Shown one piece after another: positions 1 through 7,849 of a stretch of DNA of 64,000 nt. The translations under genes were made by a program, and so were the position numbers. The notes under the pieces are model-generated. The model saw only the letters and a program-made list of their open reading frames with translations. It was not told the origin of the DNA and made no database searches. Position 1 is the first letter of the stretch; each line of letters begins with the position of its first letter. Source of the stretch: JAEXZL01 sp049943125 (GTDB lineage Bacteria > Bacillota > Clostridia > Clostridiales > Clostridiaceae); assembly GCF_049943125.1 (NCBI RefSeq), contig NZ_CP188040.1:3534001-3598000 (forward strand), in the 5' to 3' direction.

Positions 1-126
1 AATAAATTTTCTTTATTTGGCAGCAATGAATTTATGGAAATACCCTGGGACTATGTAAAAAAGATTGGTGCACGAACCATAATTCTTGATGCTGAGGAAC
101 AAAATATTAAAAGAACTAAACCGTAA
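1..126 (+). CDS. YlmC/YmxH-type PRC-barrel sporulation protein, C-terminal end
   Basis: The first 41 codons visible end in TAA at 124-126 and read as the tail of a YlmC/YmxH family protein, a small PRC-barrel protein linked to sporulation in Bacillus. Residues such as EIPWDYVKKIGARTIILD fit that family's C-terminal half. The 5' part lies outside the window. In Bacillus subtilis ymxH lies just upstream of the dapG-tepA-spoIIIE group, which matches what follows here and supports the call. Confidence 0.75.
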   Translation, partial: NKFSLFGSNEFMEIPWDYVKKIGARTIILDAEEQNIKRTKP

Positions 127-147
127 CTTTTTACTAGAGGTGATTGG

Positions 148-1338
148 ATGGATATTATCGTACAAAAGTTTGGAGGTACCTCCGTAACAACAAAAGAACG
201 CAGAAAGCTTGTAGTAGAAAAAATTAAACACTCTTTAAATAATAACCTTATTCCAGTTGTAGTGGTATCAGCTATGGGCAGAAAAGGCGACCCCTATGCT
301 ACTGACACATTATTATCGATGATAAATGAAGGTTTCAAGACCAACAATCCTAAAGCAATGGATTTTCTTATGAGCTGCGGAGAAATGATAAGCACTGTTG
401 TATTGTGTAATGATTTATATGATGCAGGTATAAGAGCAATGCCTCTTACTGGAGGACAGGCAGGAATAATTACAGATGCAAAATTTAATAATGCTTCAGT
501 TAAAGAAGTTAATACCTCAATGCTAATGGAATTAATATCTCAAGGAATAGTACCTGTTGTTTCAGGCTTTCAGGGGGCCACAGAAAAAGGAGAAATCACT
601 ACATTGGGTAGAGGAGGAAGCGATACCACAGCATCTATTTTAGGCGTTGCTCTAAAAGCAAAGGAAATAGATATCTTTACCGATGTTGATGGTATTATGA
701 CTGCGGATCCTCGAATAGTTCAGGAGGCTGAGGTTATCTCTAAAATGAACTATCTAGAGGTATTCCAGTATGCTGATCAAGGTGCAAAGGTAATTCATCC
801 TCGTGCAGTAGATATCGCTAAGAAAGGCTCTATACCATTAAAAATAAAAAATACATTCAACGAAAGCGATGGAACAATAATAGATAGCACTGATGAGGAA
901 AGCAAGAAGATTATAGCAGGGATAACTTATACCCAAGATAGAATACAGGTTGTTATTAAAAAGGCGAATAATGAAGGTAATCCCATGTACAAAAACCTCC
1001 TTAATCTCCTTGCTAAAGAAAATATCAGTATTGATTTAATTAATGTATTTCCTGAAGAGAAGATATTCACAATCAGCTCAAAGGATAAGGATAGCCTCTG
1101 CAGAGTCCTTGGTATGGAGGGAATCAAATACAGCCTAGTAGAAGGCTGTAGCAATGTAGCTCTTATTGGAACAGGTATGAGAGGTATTCCAGGAGTTATG
1201 GCTTCAATAGTGGAAGCCCTAAATGAAGAAGAAATAGAAATACTACAGAGCGCTGATTCTTTTATGACTATATGGTGTCTTGTTAAGACTGAAAATGTTA
1301 AAAGAGCAATTAATATTCTCCATAAAAAGTTTATGTAG
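148..1338 (+). CDS. dapG: Aspartokinase
   Basis: Aspartate kinase makes 4-phospho-L-aspartate from aspartate and ATP, the first step toward lysine, diaminopimelate, threonine and methionine. The nucleotide/substrate motif KFGGTSV is at residues 7-13 and GRGGSDTT at 154-161; the C-terminal third (from about residue 260) fits two ACT regulatory domains. At 396 aa it has the size of a monofunctional enzyme. The ATG at 148 is preceded by AGAGGTG. Position between a ymxH-like gene and tepA/spoIIIE matches Bacillus dapG, the diaminopimelate-sensitive isozyme that also supplies spore dipicolinate and cortex; feedback specificity is inferred from context only. Confidence 0.93.
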   Translation: MDIIVQKFGGTSVTTKERRKLVVEKIKHSLNNNLIPVVVVSAMGRKGDPYATDTLLSMINEGFKTNNPKAMDFLMSCGEMISTVVLCNDLYDAGIRAMPLTGGQAGIITDAKFNNASVKEVNTSMLMELISQGIVPVVSGFQGATEKGEITTLGRGGSDTTASILGVALKAKEIDIFTDVDGIMTADPRIVQEAEVISKMNYLEVFQYADQGAKVIHPRAVDIAKKGSIPLKIKNTFNESDGTIIDSTDEESKKIIAGITYTQDRIQVVIKKANNEGNPMYKNLLNLLAKENISIDLINVFPEEKIFTISSKDKDSLCRVLGMEGIKYSLVEGCSNVALIGTGMRGIPGVMASIVEALNEEEIEILQSADSFMTIWCLVKTENVKRAINILHKKFM

Positions 1339-1345
1339 TATAGAA

Positions 1346-1394
1346 TAATTAATCCTCCTAGGTGCACAATAAATGTGTATAGGAGGATTAATTA
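1346..1394 (+). promoter_or_regulatory. Long perfect hairpin that buries the tepA ribosome site
   Basis: A 15-bp perfect inverted repeat (1346-1360 with 1380-1394) lies in the gap between dapG and tepA. The right arm contains the whole AGGAGG Shine-Dalgarno (1381-1386) and the A of the ATG. A second six-pair helix, including one G-U pair (1363-1368 with 1374-1379), extends the stem after a two-base bulge and leaves a five-base loop. No T-run follows, so it does not look like a simple terminator. It should block ribosome access when folded. Confidence 0.75.
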
Positions 1395-2056
1395 TGGATA
1401 AAAACGGAGATGCAATAAAAGAATTTGGAAATACCTATGTAAATAACATGAAGGAAAATGAAAGTATTCAAGTATTATCTATTATAGGACAAATTGAAGG
1501 CCATATGAATCTATCTCCACAAACCAAGTCTACTAAATATGAGCATGTTATTCCTTCATTAATATCCATGGAACAAAATCCTGAAGTCCAGGGTATATTA
1601 ATAGTCCTTAACACTATAGGTGGAGATATTGAGGCTGGACTCGCAATATCTGAGATGATTTATAGTTTAAGTAAACCAACGGTATCTTTAGTTGTTGGTG
1701 GCGGTCATTCTATAGGTGTCCCTCTTGCAACAGCTGCAGATTATTCTTTTATATCACCTTCAGCCACAATGATTTTGCATCCTATTAGAATGAATGGATT
1801 AGTGATAGGAGTGCCTCAAACCTTTGAATATTTCAATAAAATGCAGGAAAGAATAAATGACTTTATAGTAAGGACTTCTAATATAGACAAAGAAGCATTA
1901 CGAAAGCTTTTGTTGCAGACAGATGAATTACTCAATGATATGGGTACTATATTAATAGGTGAGCAAGCTGTTACAATGGGATTGATTGATGAGGTAGGTG
2001 GAGTAAAAGATGCTCTAAAAAAGCTTAAAGAATTAATAAATGAGGATAAACCATAG
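1394..2056 (+). CDS. tepA: ClpP-like serine peptidase, TepA family
   Basis: This 220-aa protein is a ClpP-class protease homolog of the TepA (YmfB) type, implicated in protein translocation and sporulation in Bacillus. The nucleophile motif GHSIG has Ser106, and the likely catalytic His129 lies in MILHP; spacing is close to that of ClpP. The conserved oxyanion-side segment NTIGGDIEAG is at about residues 73-82. The start at 1394 is chosen because a consensus AGGAGG lies 7 nt upstream; an in-frame ATG at 1373 would add seven residues but has no ribosome site. The Shine-Dalgarno lies in a strong hairpin shared with the dapG gap. Confidence 0.9.
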   Translation: MDKNGDAIKEFGNTYVNNMKENESIQVLSIIGQIEGHMNLSPQTKSTKYEHVIPSLISMEQNPEVQGILIVLNTIGGDIEAGLAISEMIYSLSKPTVSLVVGGGHSIGVPLATAADYSFISPSATMILHPIRMNGLVIGVPQTFEYFNKMQERINDFIVRTSNIDKEALRKLLLQTDELLNDMGTILIGEQAVTMGLIDEVGGVKDALKKLKELINEDKP

Positions 2057-2080
2057 ATAGGCGCTATGGTTTATTTAATT
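2046..2080 (+). terminator. Hairpin after tepA
   Basis: An 11-bp perfect inverted repeat (2046-2056 with 2064-2074) overlaps the tepA stop codon and is followed by a T-rich but interrupted tail. It could be a weak intrinsic terminator or an attenuator before spoIIIE. Confidence 0.55.
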
Positions 2081-2132
2081 TACTTAAAGGATATTTTTCT
2101 TAAATGTAGAATTAATAAAGCGGGGTGATACG

Positions 2133-4460
2133 ATGGCGAAGAAGAAAAAGAAGACGTCCACGAAGGATAAAAATAATGTAAGAAAAGAAGTGAATGGTGT
2201 TATAATCATAGCTTTAGGATTGCTGCTGATTTTTAGCTTATTCTTTTCTAAAGATGAATTTATAGGGAATATATCAAAAGCAATTATATTTTCCACCATA
2301 GGTTTTTTGGGGTATTTACTTCCATTTATTTTAATAGCTTATGGTATTGCTATGATTTCAGCCCAAGACGGTTTAAAAAAGAGCAGTAAAAGAAAAGTTG
2401 CAATTATTATTACTCTGTTAAATACCTTGTTATTTATTCAGATGCTAACTATAAAAGATTATTATGTTCCTGGAGAGTTTTTTGGGTCTCTTAAAAATAT
2501 AATAGATTCAGAAAGCAGATTTCATGGGGGTATTATAGGATTATTAATAGATATACCCTTTTATAATTTATTTGGTACAATAGGATCCTTTATTATTTTT
2601 ATAGCTGTTTTTATAATAGCTGCTATTGTAATATTTGATATTTCCTTATATACCATGGGGAAGAATGTTAAAGATAAATCTGCAAGGCTGAAAATTGATA
2701 AAACGGCTATTAAAAAACTACAAACAACTAAAGAAATCGCAACAGATAGAGCAAGAGCTAAGGATGAAAAAGAGGATTATATTAACGGTATTAATAATAA
2801 AATTAAGATATTGGACTTTATGAAAAACACTACTTTAGATGATGCTGTTTATCAAGAAGATTTTCTTGAACAGATACCTCAAATAAAACCAGAAATTAAT
2901 CAATACTCTGTTGAAGAGTCTGTAGCCAAAATCAATACTAATGAGAACTCAAAGGAAAAGAATAAAGCTATAAATGAAGAGATAAATAAAGAAATATCTG
3001 CCAAGATAGTTAGCTCTCCAGAAGTTATTGAATATAAGTATCCAGATGTAGATCTTTTAAATCAAAATTCTAAAACAAAGATGAACAAAGAAGATAAGAA
3101 AGAGCTGTTAGCAAATGCTACTCGATTAGAAGAAACATTAAACAGCTTCGGTGTCGATGCTAAAGTAATACAAGTAACCAAGGGACCCTCCGTTACCAGA
3201 TTCGAGCTTCAACCAAAGGCGGGGGTGAAGGTAAGTAAAATTACAAATCTTTCAGATGATATAGCCCTTAGTTTAGCAGCTCGTGGAGTTCGTATAGAAG
3301 CTCCGATACCTGGAAAGTCTGCAGTGGGCATTGAGGTTCCCAATAAAGAGCTAAATGCCGTATTCTTAAGAGAAGTGTTGGAATCGAAGGAATTCACCTC
3401 TGGTTCTCAAAATTTATCCTTCGCCTTGGGTAAAGGGATAGATGGTAATTGTGTAGTCACTGATCTTAGCAAGATGCCACATTTATTAATAGCAGGTGCC
3501 ACTGGGTCAGGGAAGAGTGTATGTATTAACACATTAATAATAAGCTTATTATATAAGTACTCCCCTTCAGAAGTAAGGCTGTTGATGGTGGATCCAAAGG
3601 TTGTAGAACTATCTGTTTACAACGGTATACCACATCTTCTTATACCAGTTGTTACTGATCCTAAAAAAGCTGCTGGAGCATTAAATTGGGCCGTAAATGA
3701 AATGACTAGAAGATATAAGCTTTTTGCTGAGAATTCTGTTAGAAATATTGAAGGCTATAACGACCTATTTGATAAAGGTAAAATAGAGGAAAAACTCCCA
3801 TGGATAGTCATGATAGTAGATGAGTTAGCTGATCTTATGATGGCTTGTCCGCATGAAGTTGAAGAATACATTGCTAGATTGGCTCAAATGGCTAGAGCTG
3901 CTGGGATGCACTTAGTCATTGCCACTCAAAGACCTTCTGTTGATGTTATAACTGGAGTAATTAAAGCAAATATACCTTCAAGAATATCCTTTGCTGTTTC
4001 TAGCCAAATAGATTCTAGAACTATATTAGATTCCTCCGGAGCAGAAAAACTATTAGGAAGAGGGGATATGCTTTTCTATCCTGTTGGCGAATCTAAGCCT
4101 ATAAGAATACAGGGAGCATTTATATCAGAAGGGGAGGTTGAAAAGGTTGTTGATAGTATTAAGGATAAGGTAGGTTCTCTGGAGGAGAACTATCAAACAG
4201 AAATACTAGAGCATATAGACAATGAAGTTTCCTCCACTCCCTCTGGTGATAGTGTAGATCCGCTATTAGACGAGGCAATAAAGATTGTAGTTGAATCAGG
4301 ACAAGCATCTACTTCCTTATTGCAAAGGAGGCTCAGAATAGGGTATAATAGAGCGGCGAGAATTATGGAGCAATTGGAAGAAAACCGGGTTATTTCTCCA
4401 AGGGATGGAGCAAAACCAAGACAGGTCCTCTTAGGTAACCATGAAGAGAACGACTTTTAG
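2133..4460 (+). CDS. spoIIIE: FtsK/SpoIIIE-type DNA translocase
   Basis: A 775-aa membrane-anchored dsDNA translocase that pumps chromosome through the division or sporulation septum. The N-terminus is lysine-rich, then about four membrane segments occupy residues 25-180, followed by a charged linker. The RecA-like motor carries Walker A AGATGSGKS (454-462) and Walker B around 555-570 (VMIVDELADLM). The C-terminal gamma winged-helix domain, beginning near SVDPLLDEAI, reads polar chromosome motifs. The start ATG at 2133 follows GGGGTGAT. The tepA-spoIIIE order as in Bacillus suggests the SpoIIIE paralog, but FtsK and SpoIIIE cannot be separated firmly by sequence alone. Confidence 0.92.
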   Translation: MAKKKKKTSTKDKNNVRKEVNGVIIIALGLLLIFSLFFSKDEFIGNISKAIIFSTIGFLGYLLPFILIAYGIAMISAQDGLKKSSKRKVAIIITLLNTLLFIQMLTIKDYYVPGEFFGSLKNIIDSESRFHGGIIGLLIDIPFYNLFGTIGSFIIFIAVFIIAAIVIFDISLYTMGKNVKDKSARLKIDKTAIKKLQTTKEIATDRARAKDEKEDYINGINNKIKILDFMKNTTLDDAVYQEDFLEQIPQIKPEINQYSVEESVAKINTNENSKEKNKAINEEINKEISAKIVSSPEVIEYKYPDVDLLNQNSKTKMNKEDKKELLANATRLEETLNSFGVDAKVIQVTKGPSVTRFELQPKAGVKVSKITNLSDDIALSLAARGVRIEAPIPGKSAVGIEVPNKELNAVFLREVLESKEFTSGSQNLSFALGKGIDGNCVVTDLSKMPHLLIAGATGSGKSVCINTLIISLLYKYSPSEVRLLMVDPKVVELSVYNGIPHLLIPVVTDPKKAAGALNWAVNEMTRRYKLFAENSVRNIEGYNDLFDKGKIEEKLPWIVMIVDELADLMMACPHEVEEYIARLAQMARAAGMHLVIATQRPSVDVITGVIKANIPSRISFAVSSQIDSRTILDSSGAEKLLGRGDMLFYPVGESKPIRIQGAFISEGEVEKVVDSIKDKVGSLEENYQTEILEHIDNEVSSTPSGDSVDPLLDEAIKIVVESGQASTSLLQRRLRIGYNRAARIMEQLEENRVISPRDGAKPRQVLLGNHEENDF

Positions 4461-4520
4461 TTTTCCCATAGGCTTCGTTATTCTGACATACTTAATTATG
4501 AAAACCTAGGAGGAAATACT

Positions 4521-5858
4521 TTGGGGCAATATAAAGTTGGAGTTATTAGTTTAGGCTGTGACAAGAATAGAATCGATAGTGAAATTATGTTAGGTACTAT
4601 AAATTCTAATTATGTAATAACCAATAATGCTAGTGATGCAGATATTATAATTATTAATACCTGCGGTTTCATTGAAAAAGCAAAGCAAGAGTCTATTGAT
4701 ACCATACTTGAGATGGCTGAGTATAAAACAAAAGGTAAATGTAAGCTACTTATGGCAACAGGATGTCTTACTCAGAGGTATGGAGAGGAACTAGCTAAGC
4801 TAATTCCTGAGATAGATATTATGCTGGGGGTAAATGATTATCTTCAAATAAACAATTATATTAATGATTTTATTAGCAATCAGAAGAAGATAATTCAGTG
4901 TAATTATAGCGATGCTGGTATAAATGAAGGAAAAAGAGTATTAACCACAAAGTCCTCTACAGCATACATTCGAATAGCTGAAGGGTGCGATAACCACTGT
5001 ACCTATTGTATTATCCCTAAAATCAGAGGGCATTACAGAAGCCGAAGCATGGAGAGCATATTAGAGGAAGCAATTTCATTGGCCCAGCAGGGAGTAACTG
5101 AAATTATACTCATAGCACAAGATACAACACGATACGGTATTGATATCTACGGAGAAAAGCAGCTTCATACTTTGATTAAAGAAATTTCCAGAATATCAGA
5201 TTTAAGATGGATAAGAGTATTGTACTGTTATCCTGAAGAGATATACCCAGAGCTAATAAAAGAATTAGCTTCAAACGATAAGTTTTGTAAATATCTAGAC
5301 CTACCTATACAGCACATCAGCAACAACATCTTAAAGCTAATGGGTAGAAAAACCACAAAAGAGTCTATCATTAATACAATTAATCAGCTAAGAAGTAATG
5401 TGCCAGATATCGCATTAAGAACTTCTATTATTGTAGGCTTTCCTGGAGAAACAGAAGAGGATTTCATAGAACTTGTGGACTTTATAAAGGAAACTTCTTT
5501 TGATAATTTGGGGGTATTTAAATATTCTCAGGAAGAGGGTAGCGCAGCGGCACTTCTTCCTGATCAGATAGATGAAAAGGTAAAGACAATTAGAGAAAGA
5601 TTGTTAATGAAAGAGCAGAAACAATTAATTCCTGAAATAAATGCTAAAAGCATTAATAAAACTTATATGGTTCTTGTTGAAGAGGAGTCACAAGAGTATT
5701 ATATAGGTAGGAGTGAAAAAATGGCCCCAGAAATTGATGGAGTCATCTATATAAAGAACAATGAACCAATAAAGATCGGTAGCTATATACCGGTTAAAAT
5801 AGAAAAATCAATAGATTATGATTTGTTAGGAGTTGTTGATAATGAATTTGGCAAATAA
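4521..5858 (+). CDS. rimO: Ribosomal protein S12 methylthiotransferase
   Basis: RimO adds a methylthio group to the conserved aspartate of ribosomal protein S12 using two iron-sulfur clusters. The N-terminal MTTase domain has cysteines at 13, 48 and near 82; the radical SAM triad CxxxCxxC is C156, C160, C163 (GCDNHCTYC). A TRAM domain ends the protein at residue 445. The start is TTG at 4521, supported by a full TAGGAGG 7 nt upstream. It is distinct from miaB at 22-24 kb, which has the same domain plan. It overlaps the start of pgsA by 17 bp, so the two are probably co-translated. Confidence 0.93.
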   Translation: MGQYKVGVISLGCDKNRIDSEIMLGTINSNYVITNNASDADIIIINTCGFIEKAKQESIDTILEMAEYKTKGKCKLLMATGCLTQRYGEELAKLIPEIDIMLGVNDYLQINNYINDFISNQKKIIQCNYSDAGINEGKRVLTTKSSTAYIRIAEGCDNHCTYCIIPKIRGHYRSRSMESILEEAISLAQQGVTEIILIAQDTTRYGIDIYGEKQLHTLIKEISRISDLRWIRVLYCYPEEIYPELIKELASNDKFCKYLDLPIQHISNNILKLMGRKTTKESIINTINQLRSNVPDIALRTSIIVGFPGETEEDFIELVDFIKETSFDNLGVFKYSQEEGSAAALLPDQIDEKVKTIRERLLMKEQKQLIPEINAKSINKTYMVLVEEESQEYYIGRSEKMAPEIDGVIYIKNNEPIKIGSYIPVKIEKSIDYDLLGVVDNEFGK

Positions 5859-6426
5859 GCTTACAATCCTTAGAATGTTTCTTGTCCCTGTTTTCTTAGT
5901 TTTTATGGCTGTTAAAGGGATACCTTATGGTAGCATAATTGCTACAGTAGTCTTTATCTTAGCATCCTTAACGGATAAGCTAGATGGATACATAGCAAGA
6001 AGCCGTAATCAAATAACAAACTTTGGTAAGTTCATGGATCCTTTAGCAGATAAATTATTAGTTACCGCTGCTTTAGTATCATTAGTTGAGCTTCAGCTAT
6101 TGCCAGCTTGGGCTGCAATGGTGATTATAGCAAGAGAATTTGCTGTTTCTGGATTAAGAACAGTAGCTGCATCAGAAGGTACAGTTATTGCTGCTAGTAA
6201 TTGGGGAAAAGCAAAAACAGTTATTCAAATAGTGGCCATAATCCTTTTACTAATAAAGGCTAACATAGGTACAGCTCCTTTAAATGGATTAATTAACTTA
6301 GAGTTTTTAAATGACTTCTTTAAAGTGGTTCCAGACTTTGTTATGCTGCTAGCAGTAGTTATAACACTAATTTCTGGAGTAGATTATTTTATTAAAAATA
6401 AATCAGTTATAAAAACTAATAAATAG
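5842..6426 (+). CDS. pgsA: CDP-diacylglycerol-glycerol-3-phosphate 3-phosphatidyltransferase
   Basis: An integral membrane enzyme that makes phosphatidylglycerol phosphate, the precursor of phosphatidylglycerol and cardiolipin. The CDP-alcohol phosphotransferase signature D-x2-DG-x2-AR-x8-G-x3-D-x3-D is seen starting at DKLDGYIAR, near residue 48. Several hydrophobic membrane segments follow. The ATG at 5842 is chosen because AGGAG (5828-5832) lies 9 nt upstream, inside the end of rimO; a TTG at 5833 in the same frame is less well placed. A strong terminator follows the gene. Confidence 0.9.
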   Translation: MNLANKLTILRMFLVPVFLVFMAVKGIPYGSIIATVVFILASLTDKLDGYIARSRNQITNFGKFMDPLADKLLVTAALVSLVELQLLPAWAAMVIIAREFAVSGLRTVAASEGTVIAASNWGKAKTVIQIVAIILLLIKANIGTAPLNGLINLEFLNDFFKVVPDFVMLLAVVITLISGVDYFIKNKSVIKTNK

Positions 6427-6466
6427 GTTTAAAATCTTTAAAAATGTTAAAAATTAGAATATAATT

Positions 6467-6493
6467 AAAAGTTCCTTTTACGAGGAACTTTTT
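6467..6493 (+). terminator. Intrinsic terminator after pgsA
   Basis: A 10-bp perfect stem (6467-6476 with 6483-6492) with a 6-nt loop runs directly into T residues. It separates the rimO-pgsA unit from the recA promoter. Confidence 0.85.
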
Positions 6494-6501
6494 CAATATA
6501 G

Positions 6502-6530
6502 TTGACTTATAGTTTGTAATAACTTATAAT
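6502..6530 (+). promoter_or_regulatory. Sigma-A promoter of recA
   Basis: TTGACT at 6502-6507 and TATAAT at 6525-6530 are separated by 17 bp, a near-consensus housekeeping promoter. The predicted start site falls on the LexA box just downstream. Confidence 0.88.
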
Positions 6531-6537
6531 TAAATAG

Positions 6538-6549
6538 GAACAAATGTTC
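6538..6549 (+). promoter_or_regulatory. LexA operator (SOS box) of recA
   Basis: GAACAAATGTTC is an exact match to the Bacillus/Clostridium SOS consensus GAAC-N4-GTTC. It lies 8 bp past the -10 box, so bound LexA would block initiation. Confidence 0.9.
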
Positions 6550-6569
6550 GTGAGAGGATGGTGACCCTA

Positions 6570-7631
6570 ATGGGTAATATTGATAACGAAAAATTAAAAG
6601 CAATTGAAGTTGCTATGGGACAAATAGAAAAACAATTTGGTAAGGGTTCTATAATGAAATTGGGTGAAAACAGCGGATTAAATGTGGAATCTATTCCTAC
6701 GGGTTCTTTAGATTTAGACATTGCTTTGGGAATTGGCGGTGTACCTAGGGGTAGGATCATCGAAATTTACGGTCCAGAATCCTCTGGTAAGACTACAGTA
6801 GCTCTTCATATAGCAGCAGAGGCCCAAAGACTTAATGGAGCTGTTGCTTTCATAGATGCAGAGCATGCTTTAGATCCTAGTTATGCTAAAGTTATAGGTG
6901 TTGATATAGATAATTTGATTGTTTCCCAGCCTGATACTGGAGAACAAGCGCTTGAGATTACAGAAGCTTTAGTTAGATCTGGCGCTGTAGATGTTGTAGT
7001 TGTTGATTCAGTAGCTGCTTTAGTACCTCGAGCAGAAATAGAAGGTGAGATGGGAGATGCTCACGTTGGTTTACAGGCTAGATTAATGTCACAAGCATTA
7101 AGAAAACTTGCTGGAACAATTGCAAAATCAAAATGTGTAGCAATTTTCATCAATCAGTTAAGAGAAAAAGTTGGTATAATGTTTGGTAACCCAGAAACAA
7201 CCCCTGGTGGTAGAGCATTAAAGTTCTATGCTTCTGTGCGCCTTGATGTTCGTAGGATTGATAGCATTAAGCAGGGGGATGAGATTTTAGGTAATAGAAC
7301 AAGAGTTAAGGTAATTAAAAATAAAGTAGCTCCACCCTTTAGGCAGGCAGAGTTTGATATAATGTATAACGGTGGTATATCTAAAGTAGGTAATATTTTA
7401 GATGTAGGAGTAAAAGAAGAAATTGTTCAAAAAAGTGGCGCTTGGTTCTCTTACAAGGATACAAGACTTGGTCAGGGAAGAGAGAATTCTAAGCAGTTCT
7501 TAATAGAAAATCCTAATATTGCAACAGAAATAGAAAACCTGATTAGAAAAAAATATGATTTACCAGTAAATGAAGCTGCCGTTACTACATCTAAAGAACC
7601 TCAAGGTGATAATAAAGATAACAAGAAATAA
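6570..7631 (+). CDS. recA: Recombinase A
   Basis: RecA forms ATP-dependent filaments on single-stranded DNA for homologous recombination and triggers LexA self-cleavage. From the ATG at 6570 it is 353 aa. The P-loop GPESSGKT is at 68-75 and the family signature ALKFYASVR is present. The upstream in-frame ATG at 6558 would add MVTL but lacks a ribosome site; neither site is ideal, AGAGG being 12 nt before 6570. The gene has its own sigma-A promoter, SOS box and terminator. The C-terminus is acidic and lysine-rich, as usual. Confidence 0.96.
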   Translation: MGNIDNEKLKAIEVAMGQIEKQFGKGSIMKLGENSGLNVESIPTGSLDLDIALGIGGVPRGRIIEIYGPESSGKTTVALHIAAEAQRLNGAVAFIDAEHALDPSYAKVIGVDIDNLIVSQPDTGEQALEITEALVRSGAVDVVVVDSVAALVPRAEIEGEMGDAHVGLQARLMSQALRKLAGTIAKSKCVAIFINQLREKVGIMFGNPETTPGGRALKFYASVRLDVRRIDSIKQGDEILGNRTRVKVIKNKVAPPFRQAEFDIMYNGGISKVGNILDVGVKEEIVQKSGAWFSYKDTRLGQGRENSKQFLIENPNIATEIENLIRKKYDLPVNEAAVTTSKEPQGDNKDNKK

Positions 7632-7662
7632 AAAAAGTCGCAATTAAATTGCGACTTTTTTA
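7631..7662 (+). terminator. Bidirectional intrinsic terminator after recA
   Basis: A nearly perfect palindrome centred on 7646, with A-run before and T-run after (AAAAAAGTCGCAATT on the left arm), forms a stable terminator directly after the recA stop. Confidence 0.9.
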
Positions 7663-7713
7663 TATTTAAGCCAAAAATATTTTAGAATAAAAAAATATAC
7701 AATTTCTCTATTG

Positions 7714-7742
7714 TTGACATTAAAACAAATATAATATAAAAT
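7714..7742 (+). promoter_or_regulatory. Sigma-A promoter of rny
   Basis: TTGACA at 7714-7719 and TAAAAT at 7737-7742 are 17 bp apart, leaving an untranslated leader of about 100 nt before the rny start. Confidence 0.7.
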
Positions 7743-7849
7743 AAATACAAATACTGGTTTATCATAATCAACAAGTATCCGTTCAATAATACACCTTTAC
7801 TTGTGCTATAACTACTATGGTTACACAAGTTACTATGGAGGTGTTTAAA

